Made by a program: the position numbers and the translations under genes. Under the pieces are notes generated by a model that saw only the letters and a program-made list of their open reading frames with translations, searched no databases and was not told the origin of the DNA. This document shows, piece after piece, positions 11,730-21,589 of a stretch of DNA of 64,000 nt. This DNA comes from Mrakia gelida. Taxonomy: Eukaryota > Basidiomycota > Tremellomycetes > Cystofilobasidiales > Mrakiaceae. Where the stretch lies: contig BRON01000009.1 in the NCBI GenBank assembly GCA_024345305.1, positions 310,001 to 374,000 on the forward strand, in the 5' to 3' direction. Within the stretch, counting starts at the first letter, position 1. Every line of letters starts with the position of its first letter.

Positions 11730-12966
11730 TCAAATCTTCACTCCGTAGAAAACGTACATGGTAGCTGACCCTTCATTTGCTCCATCTAGATCGAATCCGA
11801 GGTGTTGGGAGGAGGAGGAGTCACCTGCATCGCAAGGAAGGAGCGAAAGATCAGCGGAGCTTGAGGTTTAGACGCGTCGCATCTTTCGCGAAGGGCTCTA
11901 GACTCACCAGACGCATCAGGAGAGAGTTCTTGGAGCTCTACGTGAGGTAGGCCATACCTCTCCAATAGACGAGGAAGAGACGACCCCAGGTCGCCTTCGA
12001 GACCTTTACCAGCCATCATCTTCTTCGCCTAAGAGCCGACGACGCGTCCGCGAAGACCCGAGGGTCAGCCCTACAGAAAGACCCAGAAGGAAGGACAAGG
12101 AGAGAAAATTACTCACTAGTAGTGACTTCAAGCCCCCTGCTCCAGATTCAGACGCGTTCCTCCCTCCCGTCGAGCCTGGTCCCGTCGTCCTTGAGTTCGC
12201 GACGTTCCTCCCTTCGACCCAAACTCCCAAGCCTCCTGGAGCGAGGACTCGCGTAGTCTCAGCGACGAGAGCCGAGAAGTCGGATACTGAAGAGAGAAGT
12301 TTCCTAGTGTGGACGAGGTGAAAGTGGGAGGAGGGGAAGGGGAGCGAAAGGGCTGATGTTCTGGTGCGCGAGAGAAAGTCGGATCAGGATCGATCTGGAG
12401 CAGAGAGGGAGGGTTGACCTGAGCTCACTGGTGGTAGGAGAAGCACATGTCCGGGTTCTTTACCTCTGAGGGAGAGAGGACGTCTGGAGAACCGAAGGGA
12501 AGAGTTGGGCGAGCTTCGGGAAGAGGAAGGGAAGCGACGACGACAGAACGAGCTCACCGACGCCGTGAAGTTCTGCGTGAGGAAAGACCCGCGCGAGCTT
12601 TATGAGCCTAGAGCGCAAACAGGATGTCAGGCGCGTAGAATGAATGAACGGGCGCTCGTAGATACTCACCAGAAGCCCTGGGAAGAGAAGGAAGAACGAG
12701 GGAAGGGCAAGATGGTGAGCTTGACGTTCTTTCTCTTCCTTACTCGTCGCTCAACGCTCGTTTCCTTCACTCACATCACCACAGCCGACGTCGAGGACTC
12801 TAAGGGGCGCATCGGAAGAGACCAGAGCTCTTCTCAGGGCTAAGATGTACGATATCTAGAGACGAAAGAAGGGAGGGAAGGAGAGATCAGCTCGACGCCT
12901 TCGCTTGCCTCGATCCTGCCTTCCCTCGCTTACCTTAGCTAGCGATTCATCTTCCTCCGCGTTCAT
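11730..12966 (-). CDS. SAM-dependent class I methyltransferase
   Basis: The exons give MNAEEDESLAK, ISYILALRRALVSSDAPL, then motif I RVLDVGCGDGFWLIKLARVF and PHAELHGV, an acidic post-I region, DMCFSYHH, and the post-motif region VSDFSALVAETTRVLAPGGL with GVWVEGRN. It ends SATMYVFYGVKI. VLDVGCGDG is the glycine-rich SAM-binding loop, and 'VLAPGGLGVWVE' matches motif III of Rossmann-type methyltransferases. The acceptor substrate is not evident. The GFW of motif I comes from an 8-nt microexon at 12670-12677. An acceptor-like CAG directly precedes the ATG, so a 5' UTR intron is possible. The gene is head-to-head with an SCI1-like gene 140 bases away. Confidence 0.8.
12670..12677 (-). other. 8-nt coding microexon (methyltransferase motif I)
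   Basis: On the minus strand the sequence reads CCCAG, then GGCTTCTG, then GTGAGTATC. The flanking exons end in ...GGT GAT and begin G CTC ATA AAG. Including the 8 bases gives D-G-F-W-L-I-K, restoring the canonical glycine of the SAM-binding loop; skipping it breaks the frame. Basis: splice signals and phase seen directly; use in vivo is inferred. Confidence 0.75.
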
Positions 12967-13108
12967 CTGCGACCGAGAGATAAGAAACCTCCTGAGCTAC
13001 CCAAAACGGGGATGAAAAAGCGGAGTCGTTCGTGGGAGTCTTGAGCTCAAAGGAGGGATGCTTCGAAGTCGACCTCCTTCGCTCCAAACCCTCAACGACT
13101 CCCTTACC
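12967..13108. promoter_or_regulatory. Compact bidirectional promoter: methyltransferase / SCI1-like gene
   Basis: Only about 140 bases separate the two start codons, which point outward. The minus strand ends in TTATCTCTCGGTCGCAG just before the methyltransferase ATG, resembling a splice acceptor, so the true transcription start may lie further into the neighbouring gene. Confidence 0.5.
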
Positions 13109-14472
13109 ATGTCGGACCGATCCCGTTCTCGATCTCGCGACAGATCTCGCTCGGCCTCTCCTCGAAGATCTTCCAAGCATAGCAGCAGTCATCGTTCAGA
13201 GGAGAAGAACAACCTCCCAGCTGGAGTCGAGGCCATCTCTTCGGATGACTACTTGTGAGCTCCCTCTCCTCCTTCCTTCCCTCCTCGTCGCTTCCTTCTT
13301 CCGAGCTGATCCGTATAGTTAATTTGTCCATCTCTTCTCTACAGCCTCAAATCTACCGAGTTCAGGTTGTGGCTCAAGGAAGAGAAGAACAAGGTCAGCC
13401 TCAGGGAAGGGGGAGGAGGAGGAGTGCTTTGGCGAGCTCGACTCGAGCTGACCTCCTTCCTTCCCTTCCCTTTTTCCTCCCTCGCACACCTCGACTTCTC
13501 TCTGGGTATCTTTCCTCTCCAGTACCTCGATCAACTCTCGGGAGAAGACTCTCGTCACTACTTCAAGAAGTTCGTCAAAGCCTGGAACCGAGGCAAACTC
13601 TCTCGCTCGCACTACAACCCCGTCTCGACCACCTCCCTCCCTTCCTCCTCCCAAACCTCCTACAAATGGAAGTTCGCCTCCTCCCTCGACTCTCGCCAGA
13701 TCGAACACGCTCGTAAAACAGTAGACGCCGAAACCAACCTCGATCGAAACGCAGGTCCCTCCGCTCCTCCTCCACCTCCTTCAAGAGTCTTTGGAGGTCG
13801 AGTCGTCGGTCCCTCCGCTCCTCCTCCATCGGCAGCAGGCGGGTTCTCGGAGTCGGACAGGGTGATGGATAGGGAGGAGAGGAAGGAGAGGGAGAGGAAG
13901 GAGAGGAAGGCTGAGAGGAAGAAGGGAGAGACGGAGGAGAAGGAGGAGAGGAGTGGAGGGAGGGAAGGCAGGATCGAGAAGAGACGAGAGACGAACGCGA
14001 GCAATCGAGAGATGAGGAACAAGTCGCCTGGAGGGTTGGAGATCGATGATGCGACGCTCATGGGGACTGGAGGAGCTGGGGACGATTTCGCTGCGAGGTG
14101 AGTAGTCCCATTATCCATCAATCGACTCCCGTTCCTCGACGTCGCGAGCTGAACCGCGTCTCGTCTCGTTTCGTCTCTTTTGCTCGTGCTCACTAGGATC
14201 GCCGCTCGAGATCGTGGAGCCGCTCAACAGCAGGATCGAAGAGCTCAACAGGCTGACGCTCGTCGCTCAGCCGTCGGGACCTCCTCTTCAGCTCTGGCGG
14301 AGCGAAACAAGGTCAGTCTTCGCGTCTCGTTCCTTGCCCTCATTCCTTCTTCTTCTTGTCCTTCCCTTCCGCACGTCGCTGATCACTTCCTCTTCCAATC
14401 TTTCCTTCACAGGCAACGATGGACATGTTCAAGAACCTAGCAGCTGCGAAGTTCGGCGGCGGCGGACCCTGA
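13109..14472 (+). CDS. SCI1-like RS-rich nuclear protein
   Basis: The N-terminus is an RS domain (MSDRSRSRSRDRSRSASPRR). The conserved core follows: AISSDDYFLKSTEFRLWLKE, EKNKYLDQLSGEDSRHYFKK and FVKAWNRGKLSRSHY. This 'EF..WL..E..KYLD.LSGE.SR.YFKKFV..WN.GKL...Y' block is shared by a widespread eukaryotic family that includes plant style cell-cycle inhibitor 1; its exact job is poorly defined, with nuclear and splicing-related roles suggested. Then come a segment with SSLDSRQIEHARKTVD, proline repeats (GPSAPPPPPSRVFGG), a long RKE-rich helix (DREERKERERKERKAERK) and a conserved tail (DDFAARIAARDRG... ATMDMFKNLAAAKFG). Five exons join in frame to a TGA. Confidence 0.75.
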
Positions 14473-14956
14473 GCCGCTCGGACTCGACTGGTTCTGCTGG
14501 CTAGGGTGGGTGGCTGGGCGCTGGTCGAGGATTTCCGTGACCGGTATTCAAGTTAATCTAGTGAGTCCATCTTGCTTCTCGAGAGTCCGCTGTTTGGTTT
14601 CGTTTAAAGCGACAGTGAGGCTGATCGACGCGACTTTTCTCCTCGTTCGTCAGAGCTCTTTGTGTTTCGCTAGCTCTGTTCTTCATGACGCTTTGCTCTT
14701 CCCCTAGCCCCCTCTTCTGTCAGTTCCGACTCAGGAACCGAAGACTCTCCAGCGCATTTCACCCGACTCAGGCACCTTTCGCTCGACTTCACGTTCCCTT
14801 CGAACCCTTTTCATCCCCTCCCCCCCCTCTCGCTCCCTTTCTCTCCTCGACCTCCTCCACTTCCGAAGTAAGAACGTGAGTGCACTTGACCATCTTTAAG
14901 CTCGACGGCGTAGGCTTTGCGTCGCGATCAAGCGATCACAAAGAAGATTGTTCAAG
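14473..14956. other. Intergenic region before MYND gene A
   Basis: About 480 bases, C/T-rich towards its end. It probably holds the SCI1-like 3' UTR and the leader of the MYND gene, including a likely 5' UTR exon ending near 14877 (AAC then GTGAGTGC). No separate gene seen. Confidence 0.4.
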
Positions 14957-15082
14957 ATGCGACCGTCGTCGTCAAAACCTCGAGCTGATTCTGACTCCCC
15001 TTCGTTCCTCCCTTTTTCCCTCCCAGACACCCACTCACTCGACCTTCCCTTCGACCTTCAACTCTCGTCGTATCTCCGAACT

Positions 15083-16507
15083 ATGTCCGAGGTGAGTCTT
15101 TTCGTGCTCGTTCCTACTTTCGAGACGTCCAAACTCGTTCTGATTAACCCTGGTTCGGTTCGTTCGCTCGTTTCAGCCCTGCCCGATGCTCTTTGGCGGA
15201 ATTCTCGGTCTCTCTACTGGGATCAACGCTCAAGCCGTCGCTCCCGTCTCGAAGGAGGATTTCGTTCGAGCCAAGACGATGGTGAGTTCACTGAAAGATC
15301 AAGGGTTGTTCGAGAACGACGACGAGACGGCGTCGAGCTGACCTTCCTTTCCTACTCTCCTTCCTTCATTTGCTAGACCGACCATGTTTTCGCCCAAGGA
15401 CCGTTCGCCACGCAGGCGTTCCTCGTAAGTTCTGTACCTCTTACTTGTCGATTTCTGTACCTCTTACTTGTCGAAGAACGCGTGAAACGTCCTGGAGAAG
15501 ACGAACGAGACGGACGCGGCTGAACCGCTTTGGACTTTTGTTCGCTCGCTCTGCCCCTCTCCAGTCCGAGTTCCAAGCACGCTACCTTCCAGCCTTCCTC
15601 AGGACCTTCTACTCCAACACCATCGGAGACTTCAACGCCATCGATCCCGATCTCTTCGTCTACTACCTCGAGATCCGATACAAAATCGCCACGTCGCCGT
15701 ACTGTGATCTTTTCATCCGAGAACATCTCAAGGAAGGCTCCGAGTGTCGAGTCTCGGCGTACGATATGATGGAGCAGCTTATGAGTGTACGAGATGAGGT
15801 CGGTCCTCCCTACTACCCCGTAGCGGCTGCGAAACATACACAAAGCCTCGTCCTGACTCCACTTTTCTCCTTTCTCTTTCTCCTCCAACGCTCCCCGTTC
15901 CTGTTCTCAGATCGCTCGACCTTCAGTCCTAAAGCTCCTCGCGATTTTCAAGATCGCATGGATCTTTGACCTAAAGGGAGGTGTACGGTCGAGCCTACGC
16001 CTCTCGTCTCTCAGGCTCTCGCCTTCCGAACTGGACCCTTCGGACGTGGAGTTCCTCCTTCGTTTGCAGGCCTGTCATCAACAAAAGAGGAGAATCTACC
16101 GAAGGAGCTGTGATGAGTACAAGAAGGAGACGGGGAGGGACCGGCTCTTGGAGATGGGAGGACGAGACGTTGTTTTCGAGGAGTGTGCAGCGAACGAGGG
16201 AGGAGTGAGGGTTCAGTGCGAGGAGAACGAACTAAAGGCACCACCCGCGTGTCCCCGGGTCAGTCACACCCTCGCACATAGATTCCTTGGTCGAGATACT
16301 TGGATGCTGACTCTGATTCTTCTTCTCCCTCCAGTGCCACGTCGTCGACTACTGCTCCGAAGGTTCGTCGAGCTCCTCGCGTCGTCGATCTCGCTTCGAG
16401 ATCTCCCCTCGATCTAGTTGACTTTTCTTCTCGCCCTTTCATCTCAAGCACACCGAGAGCTTCACTGGATCGACCACAAGCCGTTTTGCTTCCCTCCGAC
16501 GTGGTGA
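15083..16507 (+). CDS. MYND zinc-finger protein, copy A
   Basis: Seven exons give: MSE; PCPMLFGGILGLSTGINAQA with VAPVSKEDFVRAKTM; TDHVFAQGPFATQAFL; SEFQARYLPAFLRTFYSN and TIGDFNAIDPDLFVYYLE; a helical middle; and a C-terminal zinc module EECAANEGG... ACPRCHVVDYCSE... AHRELHWIDHKPFCF, ending PPTW. The CPRCHVVDYCS and HW..HK..C elements are diagnostic of MYND fingers, which bind proline-rich peptides and often sit in chromatin or signalling adaptors. The N-terminal part (LGLSTGI... SEFQA.YLPAF.RTFY.N..GDFNAI) has no family I recognise but is shared with copies B and C, so it is a lineage-specific domain. The start could instead be an in-frame ATG at 14957; comparison with copy C, which has a matching acceptor and a short exon there, favours 15083. 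Confidence 0.72.
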
Positions 16508-17086
16508 GAAGACCGCGACGCGTCGAAGGACTGTTTGAGTTTCGTTCGTAGCACTTCGTTTTGATCTACATCCCGCTGTTGGAGCCGATTTTGATTCTCC
16601 TGGAGTCGTCATCTTGAGTGCGAAGAGAATCTCTGCCTCGCATTCTCGAGGAAGAAGACGGTCCTTTCGAGTTTCGACACGTCGAACGATCGGCTCTACT
16701 GTAGCTGTTCGTGGGAGATAGAACGAGGAGATGTATCAAGCCAAAGGAATACTTTCGGTTGCGAAATGAACGACGAACATAGATTTCTTATATCGACACA
16801 ACGAGGTTAGCTCGAAAGTCGAGCGACTCGAAACGACCGACGCGTCCGTTCTCCCGTCGTCCACCTTCCTTTGGCGGGTCGCTCCTCGAGTCGTACATCT
16901 GAGAAGCGTGGTCAGATGCCGAGGTTGATGAGGTAGCTCCTGGAAGAGTAAATTAAGTAGAAGAAGGTCAGCCTGAGCAGTAAAAGGAAGCGACGCGACG
17001 ACTAGTACTACGGACCGAGCAATGAGCGAGGCGAAGGGATCCGAGGAAGAGCTCGATGCCGATTTAAGAAGCCGATTTAAGGAGAG
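16508..17086. other. Intergenic region between MYND A and the F-box relic
   Basis: About 580 bases. On the minus strand at about 16920-17010 there is an intron-like stretch (GTAGTACTAG... CTGACC... CAG) followed by a short frame and stop, which may be further debris of the F-box relic. Otherwise nothing recognisable. Confidence 0.35.
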
Positions 17087-17199
17087 GTGAGGGTGAGGAT
17101 GGAGCGTTTAAGCTCGACGGGGAGGGAGGGAAGGGGTCGAGAGGAGGGGAGCGGGGGGGAGGGAGGGAGGAGGAGGGAGGGAGGTCGGAGCGAGCTCAT
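17087..17199 (-). pseudogene. Truncated F-box gene 5' end (relic)
   Basis: The minus strand starts ATGAGCTCGCTCCG and proceeds through a Pro/Ser-rich leader to ATCGAGCTCAAACGCTCCAT-like DNA (here GTCGAGCTTAAACGCTCCAT), matching the first exon of F-box C (37314 onward) and F-box D (47359 downward). Homology then stops abruptly near 17087, before the LADTQTLGRCCRVS part. The Pro/Ser leader has expanded and shifted. The upstream DNA to about 17440 also matches the region upstream of F-box C, so this is the truncated arm of a duplicated divergent F-box pair. Confidence 0.75.
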
Positions 17200-17616
17200 G
17201 AAGGACGGTAAGGGAGGCTTGAGCGAGAAGAGGAGTTTCGTTCGGGAATTCTCGTGTGTTGAGGTGAGAGGATGGCAGGAGAGTCCGTATGTGAGAGGAT
17301 GGAGGTTCCCTAGTGAAGTTGAAGTGCTTTTGCTGTGAGTCGTGGCCGTCGAAAGTCAAGAAGGTCGAGCTCGCTTTCCTGCCTTCCCTTTCTCGCCCAT
17401 CGTCGATTTGGCTCCGGTTCTTCCTTTTTCTTCTTCCAGTCTGCTTCGGAACGAGACTTCCCGGCAGAATGGGAGACATGACTGGTGAGTTGGAAGACTC
17501 CTGACAGGGAGGGGGAAAGGAGAAAGAGTCGAGCTCACGCCCCACCGATGTTTCTCCTCCCTCTTCCACTCCCTCCCCTCCAGACTTCTCTCTACCCGCT
17601 CTTGGATCAAGCGACC

Positions 17617-18654
17617 ATGTCTGAAGTGAGCACTGTCGTCTTTGTTCGCCCTCTTCCAGGTACGAGACCTGAAGCTGAGTCCCATCCCCCTTCTCAGCTT
17701 CCTCTTCGACCGCCAGGGGAAGTCCTCCTCGTCATCTTCGAACACTGCGACCCAGCCACTCTCGCCTCACTGGGAAGGGTCTCGATGGACTTTCTGGCAG
17801 CTTCAGCTCCTCTTCTGTATCGCCATATCAACCTCACGACGGTCGAGCAGCTGGAAAAGCTGTTCTGTGACAGGAGGGAGAAGAAGAGGCCATGGTCGAA
17901 GCTCACGAAGTCGAAGATCAGCGTCCTCTCGTTGTCGCTCTTCATCTTCCCTCTTCCACCTTCTCGACGATCTCTGATACAGTGCCTCTTTCTCTTCGTA
18001 GATCCCTGCACCAGCTCGGATCAACACCTTCCTCTGCCTCTCTCAGATCCGGTCCTTCTCGCTCGACCTCACCACCTTCCCTGCGAGCCCCTCCCTCCCT
18101 CTTCCTCCCCTCATCCTCTCAACGCACAGGTTTCCTTCCTCCAGCAACTCCCTTCCCCTCCAGTCCCTTCACCTCATCCTCGGATGGAACCCAAGAGAGA
18201 TCCTCTCCCAACTCCACATCGTCCTCCTCTCCCTCCTCAATCCCCTTCGCCTCGCCTACACGGCGAATCGTCTACGGAGCCAAATCCCCTGGCTAGGGCT
18301 CTACTCCATCCCCCTTCTCTCATCCAGTCCATCGAGCTCAGTGGCATCGTACCCTACGCAGGACGGGAAACGGGATACGCGCTCGCGAGTGTGGTTCGTC
18401 CGTCGAAGGAGGCACGACGTGAGATCAGGATTCACGCTCGAGCGACGTTCTTTCGATCCGAGGACGAAGTCGAGACGAGTTTCTTCGAGATCATGAGGGA
18501 GGGACATGGAACGTTCGATCTTCGTCAAATGCAGGATCGGTCGATCGTCCTAGTGGTTCAATCGGAGGAGGAGAGGGCGGTGGTTGAGCAGGTCGTGAGG
18601 GTCGTGATGGGGTCGAGGTGGGGCTCGATCTTTGTGGTGGAGTTGGAGAGCTGA
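17617..18654 (+). CDS. F-box-like protein, copy A (apparent frameshift)
   Basis: An F-box-like N-terminal domain (RPPGEVLLVIFEHCDPATLA then SLGRVSMDFLAASAPLLYRH and LTTVEQLEKLFCD) is followed, after one intron ending at about 17999, by a leucine-rich region (IPAPARINTFLCLSQIRSFS, LDLTTFP). It ends MQDRSIVLVVQSEEERAVVE... GSIFVVELES. F-box proteins connect substrates to SCF ubiquitin ligases through Skp1 (family knowledge); the substrate is unknown. The closest relative here is F-box B (35846-36890), with which the C-terminus aligns well. The leucine-rich part and the C-terminal part are in different frames: the change falls at or near a run of five C at 18310-18314, where one extra C would make the frame continuous. 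It is either a real disrupting indel or a sequence error. A GTGAGCC donor overlaps the stop, implying a 3' UTR intron as in F-box B. Confidence 0.65.
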   Translation: MSEVSTVVFVRPLPGTRPEAESHPPSQLPLRPPGEVLLVIFEHCDPATLASLGRVSMDFLAASAPLLYRHINLTTVEQLEKLFCDRREKKRPWSKLTKSKISVLSLSLFIFPLPPSRRSLIQCLFLFVDPCTSSDQHLPLPLSDPVLLARPHHLPCEPLPPSSSPHPLNAQVSFLQQLPSPPVPSPHPRMEPKRDPLPTPHRPPLPPQSPSPRLHGESSTEPNPLARALLHPPSLIQSIELSGIVPYAGRETGYALASVVRPSKEARREIRIHARATFFRSEDEVETSFFEIMREGHGTFDLRQMQDRSIVLVVQSEEERAVVEQVVRVVMGSRWGSIFVVELES

Positions 18655-19060
18655 GGTGAGCCTCAAAGATCCTCTTTCATCTGTCTCTCGTATCAGCTGC
18701 AACTGACTCTTGTTCGCGTCTCCATCTCTTCTCCGCCGTCGCGCCGTTCAGTCTTCTCCCCGACGCTCTTCGATCCTCTTCGGCCGCTCACCTTCGCCCT
18801 CGACAGCCGCGATCTCTTCGTCAAGCTTACTTGTAAGCTCAGCTCATTCGTCTGCGTGGCAGCATCGAGTGAAAAACGAAAGCCGAACAGAACTGAACGA
18901 CGCGTCGTCCTTTCCCTCTTTGCTCAGAACGAAACTCCTCTCTACTCCCTACTCCATGCGTGCTTTACTCCTTCTCCAGCCCATATATAACTCCACTGGA
19001 TCGACCATCAACCCATCCGCTTCGTTCCCAACCTGGCGAACAGGGTCGCAAGACGCGTCA
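18655..19060 (+). pseudogene. F-box A 3' UTR region and MYND-gene 3' exon relic
   Basis: Two things are seen. First, a probable 3' UTR intron (GTGAGCC ... GTTCAG at about 18656-18750) and exon ending at GTAAGC near 18832 match the arrangement after F-box B. Second, at about 18987-19043, DNA beginning CATATATAACTCCACTGG closely matches the last exon of MYND A, including the codons for H-W-I-D-H. It carries an in-frame TAA, has lost the final cysteine, and has no MYND upstream exons in readable form. It therefore looks like the degraded end of a MYND gene that once followed F-box A, as MYND C follows F-box B. Confidence 0.6.
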
Positions 19061-19108
19061 AGATCTTGCTTTCGTCCGTTTCATCTTCGTCCGTTACTTC
19101 TCTTCCCA

Positions 19109-19126
19109 CCCCCCCCCCCCCCCCCC
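19109..19126 (+). repeat. Poly(C) tract, 18 bases
   Basis: An uninterrupted run of 18 C on the plus strand in the spacer before the NNF1 3' end. Two similar runs of 19 and 17 C occur in introns elsewhere in the window. Confidence 0.9.
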
Positions 19127-19616
19127 TCCCCTACTCTAAACACTAGCTCGCACCTCTATCAATACACACGCTCTCTCTCCTCTCTCCTCCTCCCTCCCTT
19201 TTTCTCAAGCCACGAATAAAAGTCTTTCCCACGCTCTCTCCCCTTCCCTTCCTCCACTCCTCCCATCCACCGCCACTCTGCCCACCCACCCACCCATCCC
19301 CCCTCCCCCTCACACAACAACCAAAAATCACAAACGTGGTATAAGATCGTATCGTAAAACTGCTCGTTAGATACCCAAAAACCCAAGAAATCGACACGTC
19401 CCTCCCAACCCAACCGAAACCTCAACAAGACGAACCCGACCCCTCCCCAGCCCGCACTCCCCAACCGAACCGAGCCAGCCGAACGGAGCGAGGGTTGGAT
19501 GTGGGAGGGACGGGCCGCGAGGAGGGACGGCGAACAGGGACGGTGAGAAGGGCGAGGAGGGACGAGGGCGAACGAGGGTGGTGAGGGAGGAAGAAACGAG
19601 GTGGGGTTGGGATTGT
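19127..19616. other. Intergenic region downstream of NNF1
   Basis: About 490 bases of C/T-rich DNA (CCCACCCACCCACCC tracts near 19286), then a short AT-rich part (ATAAGATCGTATCG near 19341) that may be the NNF1 3' end. No gene seen. Confidence 0.4.
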
Positions 19617-21100
19617 TTAGCGACCCCCCTCCGGCAAAACCTTCTCCATCCACTCGACCATCTGTTCCGTTGGTAGTTTGGAGAGGGATTTGACGGTCTG
19701 AGAACGAAAACGAACAGGCGGCGGGGGAAGAGAAGAGAACGAGTCAGCGAGGACGAACGAGAATAGGTGGGTTTGGGTTGGGTAGGCAGGGAGAAAGGGG
19801 GGAAATTGGAGACGTACCTCGTTGATATCCTCGAGCTGAGCCGTCGTGGTCGCCTCAACAGCCGAGCGTTGAGCTTCGGAGGTTTGGAGGGAGGTTGTTA
19901 GGGTTTGGATGGATTTGTTGAGCTTCGTGCGCGAAGGGGGCAAGGAGGGGAGGGTTAGTTTTTGGGAGAAGAGAGAGAACGGTGTGGGTTGTCTGGGGTT
20001 GGGGTAGAGCGAGGGTAGGTGCAGAGGTGGGAGGGAGGGTGAAGGACGGGAAAGGAAGAGCGAGCGAGGGTTGGTGGGAGGGTGATGGGAAGGGAGACGA
20101 TGGGACGCACCTCAGCAAGCTCGCTTGTCAACCTAACATGTTCAGCATCGTAGAGAGGGAGGTTGTACGTTGCTGAGATGGCTGCTGGGGTGAGGTTTGG
20201 TGTTAGGCTGGTGAGGGGGTGGGGCCAGAGGGGGAGGGAAGGGAGGGAGGGAGGGAGGCAAAGGTCAGCTTCGTGCGTGAGCTTCCTCCTTCCCTTCCCT
20301 TCCCCTCCTCGCCCAACCCACCCAGCGATCAGAGTGAAGGAGATAGAGAGAAGGTACTCACATCCACTCATCCCCTCTGATACTGTTATCTCCCTGAGCA
20401 GCTCTCTCTTTGGCTTTGAGACAAGCCTGCTGAACGGCTCGCAGACCTTGACCGGTTTGGACTTCTTCGAGCTTCTCGGTCGCTACCGTCTGGGATGCGA
20501 GCGAAGCGGAGCGAGAGAGAACACATAGAGAGAGAGGGAGTTGGCGTGAGTGAGAAGCTGGAGATGGGTTGGGATGGGGCGAGGGTAGTGGGAGGGAACG
20601 AACGATGATCCTCGTTCTGAGCTGCTCTCCTGTGTGGATGTAGACCTGGTTGCACTCCTTCGGATTGATCAGAGCTTGAAGAGGGAACGCGGAGGAGAAA
20701 TCTTTGTACCTGTGTAGCGTAAGAACCGAAGATAAAGATAAAGGTCGGCTCTTGTCCGAGCTCGAGAGAGGAAGGAGAAGGGCAAGGGATGGACGAACGT
20801 GAACTTGTTTACTCCCTTCCTGACCGCCACCTCGAGCGCTTGTAGGAGCATGTCGTACCTCCTCCCATAGTCAGGTTGAGGTTCAGGTATAGGACGAGGG
20901 GGGAGATCGTTCGTTTCTGGTGCTGAGGGGGAGGGGTGAGGTTGGGAGGAGGTGGATGGATGAGGTTGAGCTGCTGAAGGAGGAGGAGGAGGAGGAGGGA
21001 GGAGCGAGTCGGACGAGAGGTCCATCGGCATCGATCCTTGAGAATCAAACGACGCGTTCGAAGGACCAGCTTCAGGTTGGGGTTGAGAGGAGGAGGGCAT
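19617..21100 (-). CDS. NNF1: Kinetochore Mis12-complex subunit NNF1
   Basis: The start MPSSSQPQPEAGPSNASF is followed by a Pro/Ser-rich leader and then the conserved helix YGRRYDMLLQALEVAVRKGV with NKFTYKDFSSAFPLQAL. Later exons give TVATEKLEEVQTGQGLRAVQ, LNKSIQTLTTSLQTSEAQRS and TVKSLSKLPTEQMVEWMEKV, ending LPEGGR. 'R...LL.AL..A..K....F.Y..F...FP' followed by heptad-rich coiled coil fits NNF1/PMF1, the partner of MIS12 in the complex that ties the Ndc80 complex to the inner kinetochore (family knowledge). Five or six short introns interrupt it. Its Mis12-complex partner DSN1 is encoded 37 kb away on the other strand. Confidence 0.8.
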
Positions 21101-21589
21101 GGGTGGTGGGGAAGAGGATGAGGGGAAGAAAATTTCGACGATGACGGTTCGAAAGAAAGAAAGAAAAGACAACGCGTCCTCCAAACAAGAGGGAGGAAGG
21201 AGCTGGCTTTCGAACCCCCTTAACAACACCCACCTTCTCTCCTTCCTTCTCTTTGCTCAAGCTTCGGCTAAGAGGCCTTCTCGTAGGTACATAGACCCCC
21301 CGGATTCAAAGAGGTGAGTCGGCTCGATAAATCTTCTTTCGCAGGAAGGTTTCAATCAAAGGGAGGGAGGAGCGAAGACTGACGGGCCCTTCTCCCTTCC
21401 CTTCCCCCTCTGCTCCCTCCCTTCTTCCTTCCCTTCTCGTTCGATCCTCGCTCTTCTTTCAACGACATCGTCCTCCCATCCACCACCACCTCCTATAGAC
21501 GGCTTATCTCTGCGAACGGAGCGACACCCCCCTTCTCCTTCCTCTGGATTGACTCGTCCAACTGACGACTTTCCTTCTCTCCGCTCATC
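21101..21589. promoter_or_regulatory. Divergent promoter between NNF1 and NUM1
   Basis: About 490 bases separate two outward-pointing starts. The half next to NUM1 is strongly C/T-rich on the plus strand (CTCCCTTCTTCC-type runs), a pattern before most plus-strand starts in the window. One ACGCGT site is present at about 21172. Confidence 0.5.
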
